Both the position numbers and the translations under genes were made by a program. From contig NC_089753.1 of NCBI RefSeq assembly GCF_040412425.1, positions 35,658,913-35,722,912 on the forward strand: a DNA stretch of 64,000 nucleotides. Reading direction: 5' to 3'. Below are positions 13,284-58,482 of the stretch, piece by piece. The notes under the pieces are model-generated. The model ran no database searches, was not told the DNA's origin, and saw only the letters and a program-made list of their open reading frames with translations. The first letter of the stretch is position 1. Each line of letters starts with the position of its first letter. This DNA comes from Macrobrachium rosenbergii (lineage: Eukaryota; Arthropoda; Malacostraca; Decapoda; Palaemonidae).

Positions 13284-13643
13284 AAGTAAAAAATGTGTTT
13301 ACTGTACAGCGTATAATGCTGTATGAAACTCGCAGCCGCAGCCTATGAAACTCGCAGCCGCAGCCCATGAAACTCTCAGCCGCGGCCCATGAAACTTTCA
13401 GCTACGGCCCGGCGGTAGTCTGTGTTGTTGGCACCTATAGCGGTGTCACACGCATGATCACGGCTAACTTTAACCTTAAATAAAATAAAAACTGCTGAAG
13501 CTAGAGGGCTGCAATGTGGATGATCAACATAGCAATATGCAGCCCTCTAGCCTCATTAGTTTTTAAGATCTGAGGGCGGATAGAAAAAGTTCAGACGGAC
13601 TGACAAATCGCCATCGCAATAGTTTTCCTTTACAGAAAACTAA
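13284..13643 (-). repeat. Interspersed element R1, copy 3 (reverse)
   Basis: Reverse-orientation R1 with the central foldback (about 13490-13570) intact. The segment corresponding to GGGCCGCGGCTCAT is repeated three to four times at 13325-13410, a local expansion inside the element. Confidence 0.8.
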
Positions 13644-14459
13644 AAGCATGACGTTAGAACAGAAAATGGGAAGTATGTGTGTTGCAGGCGAGGTAAGCCA
13701 CACTCAACACTGTGCCAAGCCAAGATATAGAATCTGTGACGTATTCCAAAGTTTCAAAATATGGTTGAGTGGAGAGAACCCAGCATAAAGCAAAAGTACG
13801 AAACAATTTGACTCCTCTACTACAAACGGCGCCGAGACGCTTTCTTCAGTCACGCGTAACAGAATTGAAAGGAGGGTTTTGTCGGTTGCTCCCAACTTAC
13901 GTATAAATGACAAAACATCATTGTTAAAGACTGAAAATGAAATGCATGGTTTAAATGAAAACGCGAAGAAACGGAACACTTGAGAAGTGAATTTTAATAT
14001 AAGGACAGAAGGAAGGAAATTGAATATATACCTCAAAGGAAATATGGTACCAAAAGTGTCAAAACAGCGACATAAAAAAAATCAGCTAGAGAAGAATGGA
14101 AAAGAAGCTAGTCAAGTAAAAAAAAAAAAAGCTGGACTAGCATGGAAAAGAAACTAGTTAAGGAAATATGACGCGTGAAAAGAAATTGACCGTGGCGTTT
14201 GAACTCTCGAAAACCAAAACGCTGAGGACTGAAAGGGGAAATGAGGAAATGAAGCACGCCAGGAATGGGTTAATTACAATGGAAGGAAATGAGGTACACG
14301 GGAGGCGAGGAGGCATTGTTAAAGGAAAGAGATTACACGAGCGAAAGAGAATGATCCCCGCAGCGGAAAAAAAAAAAGATTCGAGCGAAATATTTAAAGA
14401 GGAGAGCGCGCGAGATGGAGACGGAACCGAGCGAGCCCCGCAGAAATGACTTTGTCAGA

Positions 14460-15360
14460 CCGGGGAGAGAAAACAGGGACATGACTAGGTCGAGGAAATG
14501 AGATGAAGAGATGAATCATGATAAAGTAACCAGGAAATATATATTGAAGACAGGTATCGAGTTGACAAGTAATTAACGAGCGCCTGGGAATAGGGGGAAA
14601 TTTTGAAAATGAAATTAGGGACATGACTGTGTCGAGGAAATGAGATGAACACATGAATTATGATAAAGTAACCAAGGAATATATATTGAAGACAGGTATC
14701 AAGTTGACAAGTAATTAACGGGAGCCTGGGAATTGGGGGGGAATTTTGAAAATGAAATTAAGGACATGACTTGGTCGAGGAAATGAGATGAACAAATGAA
14801 TTATGATAAAGTAACCAAGAAATATATATATTGAAGAAAGAAGTACCTAGTTGACAAGTAATTAACGGGAGCCTGGGAATTGGGGGAAATTTTTGAAAAT
14901 GAAAATAGGGACATGACTAGGTACAGAAGGTGAGATGAAAAATGATTTATGGCAAACTAACCAAGAAATGTGTATTGGAGAAAGCATAAAGTCGACAAGT
15001 ATTAAACGGAAGCCTGGGAATTGTGGCAACATTTGAAAAATGTAATTAGGGACATGACTAGTTCGAGAAAATGAGATGATAAACTAACCAAGACACATGT
15101 ATTGAAGTAAGCATAAAGTTGACAAGTAATTAATGGGAGCCTGGGAATTGGGGGGAAAATTTGAACAAGAAAACAGGGACATGACTAGGTCGAGAAAATG
15201 AGATAGATAAATAAATGGGAATGAGGGTAAAAGAACCGAGAAATATATATATTGAAGAAAGTATCAAATTGACAAGTCATAAACAGAAGCCGGAGAAACG
15301 AGAGGGGGGCAAATTAGAAAATGAAATGAGGGACATGACTGAGTCAAGGAAATGACAATA
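14460..15360. repeat. Tandem array, ~145 bp unit, ~7 copies
   Basis: GGGACATGACTAGGTCGAGG-like starts recur near 14477, 14619, 14761, 14909, 15051, 15177 and 15331. Each is followed by AAATATATATTGAAGA and GACAAGTAATTAACGGGAGC. The units are strongly purine-rich on the + strand. Confidence 0.88.
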
Positions 15361-15539
15361 AATACGAAATAATATTCTTGGACTATATGAAAACGAGCGA
15401 AATAGAGACGTAACCAAATGACACGGGGCAAATGACGACAGGCGAAGGAAACGCAAGAAAGGAAAGTAACTGAAAGTGGAGGAAACAAAGTGAAAGAAAT
15501 GAGATTCAGTGTACAGGAAGACACCGCGAGAACGAAGAC

Positions 15540-16300
15540 GCCCTGGGGGGGGCGGGGAGGGGGCATGTCTGTTGATGGGAGGGGAAGGGGGAGGGGAACG
15601 GCAACGACGAAAATATTGTCGAGATGGAAATAGGGAGAAGAGGGAGGGAGGGAGGAAGGCAAAAGGATGTTTAGGGGAAACGAGGAATGAAGTAGGACTG
15701 AAAAAGTGGGTATTAATGCAAAAGGGCATAGAATAGTTAGGGTAATGCATTAAGGGGAAAGGGGCAGGGAAAGGCAAGAATATTAAGGCGGAGGGGAAGT
15801 GAATGGCAAGTGTTAGCGAGTGGTGAGGGGAAGATGAGGGGAAAGTGAGGAGGAAGAGTCGAGTATGGGGAGGATGTTCTTATTGGAGGGAATTACACCT
15901 GACTCCAGAGGGAAGGAAGGAGGCACGAAAGTGGTGGAAGAGAAAGGGGTATTAAAGGGAAATTGAGCTGAAGTTAGAGGAAAATTTATATATAACAGAG
16001 AATTGAGAAGGTTTAGAAGGATAAGAAGTGGACGAGAAGGCTATAGTGGAAGAGGAAAAATATGAGTGAATGACAGAAATTAAGTTAAAGATAAGAACTT
16101 AGAAAGGGGAAGAGGAGTCTAGTGGAGGAGGAGGAGGAGGAAGAGGAAGAGGAGTACGTGCAAAGGGAAGAGGATGTTGATCTGTTTGAAGGGATAGGTG
16201 TATATCGTTCGAAAGGCTTCTGCAGCGGCACCAGGAGGAGGAGGAGGAGGAGGAGGTGGTGGAGGTAGTGGTGGTGGTGGTGGCGGAGCATCGCGGCCTC
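15540..16300. repeat. Purine-rich (GGA/GAA) low-complexity region
   Basis: The + strand is mostly G and A, with pure GGA runs near 16122-16150 and 16232-16256 and a GGT run near 16257-16282. The Pro/Ser-rich open frames on the minus strand are by-products. Confidence 0.85.
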
Positions 16301-16329
16301 ACACAGGTGGTTATTAAAGGGGAAACTCT

Positions 16330-16990
16330 ACCACTGCTGCCTTTGCTGCCCTTCAATCTGCTGCTGCTGCTTCTGCTTCTGGGTCTGCAGGTTCTGCTAG
16401 TTGGGTTTTCTGCTCTGCCCTCTGCTTGTTTCGGGTTCAGCTGGTTGGGTTTCTGGTGTGACCTTTTGCTCTTTCGAGCCTGCTTGTTGGTTTTTGCGAG
16501 TTTGTCCTTAGCTGCGTTTCGAGTTCTGTTATTAGGATGTCCTGCCATAATATTTGCTTGTTTCGAGTTACGCTTGTTGGATCTTTCGCTGGCATTGGCT
16601 GTGCTTGAAGTTGTGCATGTCGGTTTATTTTCCGAGTCCTTGCTTCGTTTTGTGCTCTGCTCGTTGGCTTTCTGCTGTCCTTGGCACAGTTTCGAGTTCT
16701 GCTGCTCGGTCGGTCTGCTGTTCTCTGCTGTGCTTCAAGATCTGCTGGTTATATTTTTTGGCTGTCCCTTGCTGTTTAGAGTTCTGCTCGTTGGTTTGTG
16801 TACGTTTCGAGCAGTACTAGATGTCTCTTCTCATTCCTTTGCTGTGTTTCAGGCTACGCCAGTTGATTTTGTTGCCATTTCATTTGGTGTGTATTGAGTC
16901 CTGCTTGTTGTTTTAATTCCGTGCCTCTTGTAATTTTAGATTTGCTTGTTGGTTTTCAGCTCTATATTTTGCCCCGTTTCAAGTTCTGCT
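16330..16990. repeat. Degenerate pyrimidine/G-rich tandem region
   Basis: Loosely repeated GTTTCGAGTTCTGCTCGTTGG motifs at intervals of roughly 50-60 bp. A 213-codon open frame on the + strand is Leu/Phe/Val/Cys-rich and follows the repeat. I do not accept it as a gene. Confidence 0.55.
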
Positions 16991-17425
16991 TGTAAGGCGT
17001 TTCTACCGCCATTTGCTTGTGTCAGTTGATTTCGCTCATAAGGACTGCTGTTTTCACTATATATCAGTGTGTTTTCAAGATGAATAGCTCTGCTTCTGTC
17101 TCTCTGCGTCTGCTGCTACATGTCTTATCTTCTATTGCTTTTTTTCTTCGGTTGGATTATTTTTGCTATTAGCTCTGCTTTGTTTTCAGCTGATTTGTGT
17201 CTCTCTAGTCCTGTTAGCGTGCTTAATGACAAAGCTTGTTTTTATCACGCATTCCGATTATCTTTTGCTTTAACAGATTGTGTTCTCTCTCCCAAGGTTT
17301 CGTCTATTTTTGCATATAAATATTTCCAAAGCTTTTTTCACCCCCATCGTCAGATGGCAGATATTTAGGTCAGTCCTTGATTTTCCAAAGCCGTGAGTGA
17401 ATGCATAAGTGTTGCAGTAGGGGTT

Positions 17426-17427
<2 letters not shown>

Positions 17428-17486
<59 letters not shown>
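17428..17486. repeat. (CT)n microsatellite
   Basis: 59 bp CT tract. Confidence 0.96.
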
Positions 17487-17490
<4 letters not shown>

Positions 17491-17654
17491 ACCCGCGGTG
17501 ATAACTCGATCCAGTGAGGAGTCAAGTACGTAGTTTAATGTTACGTACATCTGGCATTGAAAGTGTATGAATTTTCGTGAGTATTCGTATTTGTGCTTAA
17601 TCTTGCGTGTAGTATTTGGCAGACTTTTTCCTCCAATTTTTTGTTTGGTCCATG

Positions 17655-17656
<2 letters not shown>

Positions 17657-17710
<54 letters not shown>

Positions 17711-17932
17711 TTACGTTGTTTTAATGTACAAATGCATAAGTATAATGATGCAACACTCAGGGTATGTAAAACGTAAAATCTGCAACACACTTTAAAAACA
17801 GCTTTGTTAGTACTCTTGAACATATTAAATTGTATTACTGAATTTTCTGCCAGTGATCACAGTCTGTAAAAAACAATAAAAATCACCTGCTGTATACTAT
17901 AGCTAACCACAAGTCTTTAATTTTGTAAGATC

Positions 17933-17980
<48 letters not shown>
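17657..17980. repeat. Two (GA)n microsatellites
   Basis: GA at 17657-17706 and 17937-17980. Confidence 0.95.
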
Positions 17981-17983
<3 letters not shown>

Positions 17984-18090
17984 TTGGCTAGAGGAATCAT
18001 CCTACAACTCCCTCGTGTAGTGAAGCTATTATCTAGGGTACTGATTGATATTAATTAATGCTGTTGCCAGCGCGATGAACAAGCAGCCCC

Positions 18091-18094
<4 letters not shown>

Positions 18095-18173
<79 letters not shown>
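18095..18173. repeat. (CA)n microsatellite, 79 bp
   Basis: The longest pure CA tract here, next to R1 copy 4. Confidence 0.97.
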
Positions 18174-18175
<2 letters not shown>

Positions 18176-18228
18176 CAGATTCTTGACAAGCAGTTGGACC
18201 AAACCACTAACTGCCAATATGTGGTTTT

Positions 18229-18528
18229 TAGTTTTCTGTAAAAGGAAACTATTGAGGTGGCTATTTGTCTGTCCATCCGCACTTTTCCTGTCCGCCCCCA
18301 GATCTTGAAAACTACTGAGGCTAGAGGGCTGCAAATTGGTATGTTGATCATCCACCCTCCATTCTTGAAACATACCAAATTGCAGCCCCCTAGCCTCAGT
18401 AGTTGTCATTTTATTTAAGGTTAAATTTAGCCATGATCGTGCTGAAAGTTTCTGGGCCGCGGCTCATACAGCATTATACGCTGTACAGAAAACTCGCATG
18501 CGTTCTTCGCCGCATTTTTTACTTGTTA
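18229..18528 (+). repeat. Interspersed element R1, copy 4 (internally deleted)
   Basis: It keeps the start hairpin, the foldback and the end, but lacks the CCACCGAAA stem region, so it is about 300 bp long. It starts about 55 bp after a long CA tract. Confidence 0.8.
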
Positions 18529-18892
18529 TAGGTAATGTCCTATTTCTACACAGTTGTTCATTCTGTTAGGTTGGAAGTGTGGGTAAAAGTGGACGTCGCG
18601 CATTGAGGTCGTCAGACCTGCTATATTCTTCGACTAAAGATAGCACAGGCGAATTCTTGTCCATAAAATTTTTAATCATAAGTAATATTTTAAATAGTCG
18701 CAATCTGTTTAACAAATTTGTCATAAAAACTTGATGCAAAAGATTTGCCTGTTAGGCGTTGTTGGCTATGATAAATCCTCTACCTAGTAACCATGAAAAA
18801 ATAACAAAATTATGTAGATATTTAGTGAGTAATTTGCCCTCAGATATCAAAATTTCTTAGGTTAACTTGTCAACTTGCCATCCGTTGTAAGG

Positions 18893-19415
18893 AAAAAAAG
18901 GTCATTGCTTGTTGCCTGAAGGAACCGAATTAACTCTTTCGTTGCGTTGTATCTTCATTTAATGTTAAGGAAATTGCCTGTAGTACATTAAGTTAGGAGG
19001 GCAGAAATATAGAATTTAAGCCAGAGGCCAAGCGCTGGGGCCTATGAGGTCATTCAGCGCTGAAACGGACATTGACAGTGAAAGGTCTGAAAAGTGAAAC
19101 GAGGAAAACCTCACAGTTACACTATGAAACAATTATTAGGAGAAGGTGGATAGCAAGATGGAAGAAAGAGATTATGAATGGAGGTACAGTAAAAGGAATG
19201 AAAGGGGTTGCAGCTAGGGGCCGAACGGACGCCGCAAAGAACCTCAAGTAATGCCTACAGTGCACCGCGTGAAGTGCACTAACGGCACTACCCCCCTCCC
19301 CCTACGGGGCCCATAAAAAGCTCATTGCTTGTTGCCTGAAGGAACCAAATTGACGCTTATTTCGTTGCATTGCTTGTTCATTTAATATTAAGGAAATTGC
19401 TTGGAATACATTAAG
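18893..19415 (+). repeat. ~100 bp direct repeats flanking R2 copy 2
   Basis: 18893-18992 and 19313-19415 share CATTGCTTGTTGCCTGAAGG, CATTTAAT and TTAAGGAAATTGC with point differences. R2 lies between them, so the flank was duplicated, not just a short target site. Confidence 0.85.
18999..19310 (-). repeat. Retroposon-like element R2, copy 2
   Basis: Full-length R2 in reverse orientation, from the tail (tatagaatttaag, at the left) to the head (CTACGGGG, at the right). It is sandwiched between two ~100 bp direct repeats of host sequence (18893-18992 and 19313-19415). Confidence 0.85.
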
Positions 19416-19720
19416 GGTGGTTGTATGACACAACATCCATCCAGCTCTCTCTCTCTCCCTTTCTCCTTCGTCGCAAACACCAAGAACAACATCCGGATTC
19501 GACCAAGTCACGGATGTGGTTTCTTTCCGATTATTCGTTTGCATGCATTTGATGACCCTGTCTCTGTGAAAGGGGAGTGGGCCTTACTGTTTCAACTTGG
19601 GGGGGGGGGGAGAGAGGTCGGTGAACTCGCGATTTTGAACGGCCTAAGAAACACAGTTGTTTAAACCCGGAGTTGAGTAGGTAATGTAGAAGCAGAACAC
19701 TTGTCAAAATGCAAAGAAAT

Positions 19721-19721
<1 letters not shown>

Positions 19722-19760
<39 letters not shown>
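19722..19760. repeat. (GA)n microsatellite
   Basis: 39 bp GA tract. Confidence 0.95.
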
Positions 19761-19762
<2 letters not shown>

Positions 19763-20311
19763 GGTTGGGGAGGTGGGCGGGTTGCTTGCATGCGTGCCTG
19801 TCTAACCGTCAATTCAGAAATCATTAGAATCGAATTGACCGTATTTGTAGCAACAGGGTCCACCACGCGTTGCCACGCAACAGATTTGAATTCCAGATTG
19901 ATGCGAAGGACTGAACTTCAGAGGTCAGTCCGGGCATTCGCAGGCCCCTGCGAGAAGTGTGAAGTGGGATCTATATCTCTGTAAAATAGATGATTGGGAG
20001 GTGCCCGGGAATGAAGTTTCTGAAGACTGAGGGTCAGAGATGGGTGTTGAGTTGAAGAGAGAGTTGAGGTGGTGCAAGGGTGAGAGGCGTGTAAGTGCCT
20101 AACTTACCATGAATAGTAATGCTTGATGGAACCTTAGTAGCTGTACTAATGCTGGCGAGGCCCAGAAGATCAGGGTACGTCGAGCATTGACTCTGTTCGG
20201 CTGCATTTGAGGACTGAGGACAATTACTTGGTGTTGAGTCACTATCATATTTTTTTAAAGAGACCAGTAGACAATCAATTGTTATTGACGGCACATAAAT
20301 AATGCTACTGG

Positions 20312-20590
20312 CGTTTTTTTTTTTTTTTTTTTTTTTTTTTTTCCATAAAGGGTAACCCTTACGGAGGCTGACTCTCCCTGACCTCTGCAAGAAGCTCCCA
20401 ATGGTTCCTCATCCATGGTTCCCAACAAAGCCCGATAAGAAACCCATTCCTTAGAACAAAGGGCCCCGGGCCGCCCTGAGTAGCACCAGAAAAGGTTCTT
20501 TCTGCCAGACCAGGCACCCAAGGTGTTCTGTGAAATCCCCAGAGGGACTGCCTTTAATGTTACATTTGATTTACTCTGATATATAAAAAA
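20312..20590 (-). mobile_element. Possible poly(A)-tailed retroposed sequence
   Basis: A run of about 29 T at 20313-20341 precedes a more GC-rich, non-repetitive segment, as expected for a reverse-inserted copy with a poly(A) tail. A 105-codon open frame runs through it on the minus strand, but the protein is not recognised. No target-site duplication was found. Confidence 0.3.
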
Positions 20591-21043
20591 AAAGAACACG
20601 ATTCAGCTTTTCCCACTCCCTGCAATTCCTCAAAGGCCTTTTTGGATCTCTCTCGCTTTGGGAAGTTCGAGTTGGCTCCAATTTCAGACTTGTTTCTGGG
20701 AGACGATGACTGATGTAATTTCTTCAGTGAACCGTACGAATTGAGAACCCAGTTGAGTGTCTTTTCCAGTATTAACCCGAATAAAAATCATCATTAACGA
20801 TACTCTTCCAATAATTCCGGGGGAGCTTAGTTCCTGAGCCTGCAGAGGTTCCCTTTAATTTGGTGCTTGCCAGGGCAGGCTGGAGGCCACTAATATACTG
20901 ACTCTGGGTCTTTTCCAAAACTTAGTTTAGGGAACCCTCGGGAACCAGAGTTAATTGACAGCATAATCCCAGTTACAAATTTCCTATTGCTGTCGTACCT
21001 GTAAACGAGATAGCAATTGCCTAATTCCCTTTTCGTAACTTAG

Positions 21044-21354
21044 ATTGTAGATTTATAGATTTTAGGCATCATGCCAAGCACTGGGGGCAACTAAGGCCAT
21101 TCAGCGCTGAAACTGAAACTGACAGTGAAGAGATTTGACAGGTGTAACAGGAGGAAAACCTCTCAGTTGCACTATGAATCAGTTGTTAGGGGATGGTGGA
21201 CAGTAAGATAGAAGAAAGAAAATATGAACGGAGGTACAGGAAAGGGAGTGAAAGCAGTTGTGGCTAGGTGCCGAAGGGACGCTGCAAAGAACCTTAAGTA
21301 ATGCCTACATTGCACCACATGAGGTGCATTGACGGCACTACCTCCTTACGGGGG
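21044..21354 (-). repeat. Retroposon-like element R2, copy 3, with 14 bp TSD
   Basis: Full-length R2 flanked by a perfect direct repeat TTTTCGTAACTTAG (21030-21043 and 21355-21368). This target-site duplication fixes the element ends and a length of 311 bp. Confidence 0.92.
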
Positions 21355-21544
21355 TTTTCGTAACTTAGGACTTTTTAACATCCTACAGTGGCAAGTAATA
21401 AGTTACCTATTCATACCTATGTTTGCTTTGGTCAACCTCGTTTGCCCATTTTTTTTAGATTGATGGATCTTAGTTATTTCATATCCTGACAGGATGGGGA
21501 AATGGGTACATTCATCATCATGTCCTGCTGTTGTTAACCAAATT

Positions 21545-21750
21545 GTTTAGTGGGTATTGTTTGCTTTCTTACAGGTTTATTGGGTATTGTTAATTTTTAC
21601 ATGTTTAGTGGGTATTGTTTACTTTTTTAAATGTTTAGTGGGTATTGTTTACTTTTTTACATGTTTAGTGGGTATTGTTTACTTTTTACATGTTTAGTGG
21701 GTATTGTTTACTTTTTTACATGTTTAGTGGGCATTGCTTACTTTTTGTAA
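21545..21750. repeat. Minisatellite, ~30 bp unit, ~7 copies
   Basis: Tandem ATGTTTAGTGGGTATTGTTT followed by ACTTTTTTAC. The units are well conserved. Confidence 0.93.
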
Positions 21751-21851
21751 GATTTAGCTGTCCGTATGTCAGCACGGACGTGTAAAACCGCGTTATCACA
21801 TGGGAATGTGATGCACGTTCATACATGCCTATAAAGAGTCGTAACTAAAAA

Positions 21852-21856
<5 letters not shown>

Positions 21857-21922
<66 letters not shown>
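21857..21922. repeat. (CT)n microsatellite plus (GTTC)n
   Basis: 66 bp CT tract followed by four GTTC units. Confidence 0.96.
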
Positions 21923-21925
<3 letters not shown>

Positions 21926-22135
21926 CGTTCGTTCGTTCACGGCAGACCACTTGAATGCCATGATAATATATTCGGTAGTTAACGCAAAGCAAGATAAGCT
22001 GCATGGGTCAGCATCTTTTCCAAGAGTCTGACGGTAGTGAACTTTCGAAACCTATATGTAGCACTCTGGTGAGAATTCTGAGCGTACGTATAAAAGAACG
22101 CATGTATACGTAGCCTAATTACACACACACTTTCT

Positions 22136-22469
<334 letters not shown>

Positions 22470-22892
22470 TGTGTTTTGTATATACACATACATATAATAC
22501 ATGTATGTATATATATATATATATATATACAATGTATAAATATATATAGTAAATGTGTGATATAGAAAATGTTCCTTTTATATAATCTATTGCAAATTCT
22601 CGCTATATTTAGGTTCAAGAATTAAGCTTATTAAATTATCAATGGGAGCGAGTCGTAATACCTCCCGTGTCATGCACAGTCACGGTCTGGAGCCGTCGAC
22701 GTATTAATTGAAAATTGTAATTGACTGTCATTACTCGGTTAAATAGGAATCAGAAACATGAGGCTTATGCCTTTGATTTTTTTTTTCTTTCTTCAACTCC
22801 ATTAATGTATTGCGGGATTATATCCCTCTACGTTCCCCTTTCTGCCAGAGACTGGTAATTAGACCGGGTAGGAAAAAACCAGTGGGATTAAG

Positions 22893-22967
<75 letters not shown>

Positions 22968-23038
22968 TTATATAAGAGCTGGGTACTGAATTTGGTGTTT
23001 CTCTCTCAGCATTTATTTAAGTGCGGGGTACTGAATTT

Positions 23039-23096
<58 letters not shown>

Positions 23097-23125
23097 TTGC
23101 TTAAGTGCGGGGTATACTGAATTTG

Positions 23126-23180
<55 letters not shown>

Positions 23181-23215
23181 TTATTTAAGAGCGGGGTACT
23201 GAATTTGGTTTTACA
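22893..23215. repeat. Compound (CT)n repeat, 4 units
   Basis: CT runs of different length alternate with CAGCATTTATTTAAGAGCGG and GGTACTGAATTTGGT. Four copies of the spacer occur. Confidence 0.92.
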
Positions 23216-23334
23216 AAGGGCCTCCATATTGTTTCTCATAAAGTGTTACCAAAATCATTGAGTACACTGCTTATACATTGATGTTTAACTACCTGTTTAG
23301 TTTATTATAATTTCAACTTCAGCATTAATATTAT

Positions 23335-23630
23335 AGCGCTGTTTTCTTTTGAATCTTAACACAAATCGCTCATTTGCCAGAAGGGTGACATAACTCAAAA
23401 ATTGCTATTTTTCAGGAGAAGCAATTTAAAGTTTAAAACCCTCTATAGTGTAATAGTGACTCTTTATTGATAGTGACATTAGTATTACAAATACAAATAA
23501 GACGTTCTTACCACTATATGGAACAAAGAACGGCCTATCTGCTGGTATCAATAACTCAAAAAACACAATTTTTGGGTTATGTCACTCTGGCAAATGTGCG
23601 GTGCATATTCAACGCCAGTGCGAATAAAGC
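23335..23630. repeat. Foldback/MITE-like inverted repeat element
   Basis: The arms at about 23371-23413 and 23556-23596 are near-perfect inverted repeats (CATTTGCCAGAAGGGTGACA against the complement of TGTCACTCTGGCAAATG). A weaker match extends outward on both sides. The ~140 bp between them is AT-rich and non-coding. No target duplication was confirmed. Confidence 0.6.
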
Positions 23631-24024
23631 CGGGTGCTTGGTGAGGGAAAAATGCTGATTTCCCCATATTTATTGTCTCAACTAATAGCGTTTAGGAGAC
23701 TTTTATTAATGTGTATTAATATTTTTTGTGCATTGTTAAACGATATTTCCTTTGCAATGTATTTTAGAATTTATACTTTTTCTGGGTCTCTTGTTTCATA
23801 TTTATTGTGACCACGCGACCCAGAAACCGTATTTTCGAATATTTTTTATTAAAGCAAAATGAGCGAGCTTTCCGTGATATGATTTATGTTATAAATAGAA
23901 CAAAAAAAATTTTTTTACAAGGTTGAAAGTCAAATTTATTTGTGAAACATTGCCCCAATGAGCATTTTAACCGTGCAACATTTTTATTTGGTTTTTGGGA
24001 ATTGAACAAAAGTCTCCCTTTGTG

Positions 24025-56922
<32,898 letters not shown>

Positions 56923-57473
56923 GTAGGTATCTAAGCATTAATATCACTTTGTCAGGTGGGGGAGCTTGGAAGCATACTGTACTGTAATTATATTGGAGTA
57001 GACGTCTAGCTCTGGGCTAATGGTTGGTTTATGCTACCTAAGGGCCTTTGCGTCAAGAAATTTTACTGATGACGCATTTACTGTAGGCAGGATTGTTGGC
57101 AGGAGAAATTTACTTAGTTGACACACAGATACACATCATGTGCTGCAGGTTTGGAGGAATGCTGTTGAAAATTGAGGGTGTGTGTTTGAAAAATTCTATC
57201 ACAAGGTTTTTGGAAAGAAATCTTTTGACTTTTGCCAATTGTTTTTTTGAGAAGTTCTTTTGATAAAGTACAGTTTTTCCCGAGTCTGATTTTTTCAGAA
57301 TTTTTATTTTCATTTTAGAGGATATTCTGTGTTCATTAATCAAACTTGTAATTTTACAGCTGGTGATAGGTGTCTTGACTTGAATGGAGATCAGTTGAAC
57401 TATGTGTCAGTAGGTTTTGAATAAGTGATAAAGGAAGCAATGTTAATTTTTTTTTTTAGAATTTTAGCTTCTT

Positions 57474-57479
57474 AATAAA
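57474..57479 (+). promoter_or_regulatory. AATAAA hexamer, possible poly(A) signal
   Basis: A canonical hexamer about 550 bp after the exon ending at 56922. It could serve a transcript that retains this intron (stop at 56985-56987). Such hexamers are common by chance in AT-rich DNA. Confidence 0.2.
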
Positions 57480-58424
57480 ACACTAAACACATCTTTTGTA
57501 TAGTGATTGAGTTAATGAGGTCTGCTATATTTAAAAATTAGTCTTGGGACATGGTTTAACAACTTGATCTTGATGAACTTCAATGCGAAGGTCAGGAATG
57601 TTTGAAGTATGTCCCTGTAGAATTTGCTTGACCTTATTTGAAGATTAAAGTTCTTTCTTGTCTGATAATTTATTTGTTCATGTTTTGACCTCTGATAAAT
57701 TTTGTTTGGCATTATTCACCTAAATTAAATTTTAAATTGTAGTATTGGGTTAGGCTATGTTGGTAGAAGGGACTTGACAAAACATGATTAGAGGAGATAT
57801 TGTAAATAGATACAGTACTGCCAAGAGGTATCTCCCAGCATCCTCTCAGAAGGGGCTCTGTGGTTGTAATATTGCACTGTACATTATTTGTTTATTTTTA
57901 AGGGATGACAATTATATTGATGAAAGTTCAGTTCTGTGTCAAATAACTATCCCTGCTTTTTTTTTTTTTATACTGTCAGACAAGTGTGAAATTTATAGAA
58001 TAAAAACCAGTATTTAAGAATTATAATAATAGCTTGTTATTGTCAACAGGACACCTTATGAAAGTGGTAATTAATTTTATCCAAAATATTTTTGCCAAAG
58101 TTAATCGTTTTCCACCAGTCATTCTTTTATAAGTGTTAGGCAGTAAGTTGTTATAAAAGACTAAATAGTATTTGAGGATAGTTCTAGAAACACTTGTTTC
58201 TTTCATGTTTGGTTTTTTGGTAAAATGCTTTGTCTGCAAGTTTTTTCTTTATTCTTTTGCTTTTTCCACTTGGTCTTATATCAGTTAATTAATTTTTACC
58301 AAAGTTTACGTTATTTATTTTAATGATCATATATAAAAATTTATGAAAGCAATCGACTAAGTTGTTTGTGTACCCAGCATTGATTTGGTATTCTAGTTCA
58401 GCTTGAATTGAGCCTCAAGATGGG

Positions 58425-58482
58425 CATTGCTGTGATTCCATAATAAGGGAAGTGTTGTGGGTTTAATTCCACCAAGACAATT
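58425..58482 (+). mobile_element. Possible tRNA T-arm-like fragment
   Basis: GTGGGTTTAATTCCACC can form a tRNA T arm with a seven-base loop. No convincing A box precedes it. Confidence 0.25.

Noticed and set aside
15264..15777. 132- and 166-codon open frames on the minus strand
   Set aside because: Pro/Ser/Phe-rich by-products of a purine-rich + strand that overlap each other in different frames.
16256..16897. 213-codon open frame on the + strand
   Set aside because: It follows GGT/GGA runs and a degenerate TTCTGCTCGTTGG repeat. The product is low-complexity hydrophobic with no family resemblance and no splice context.
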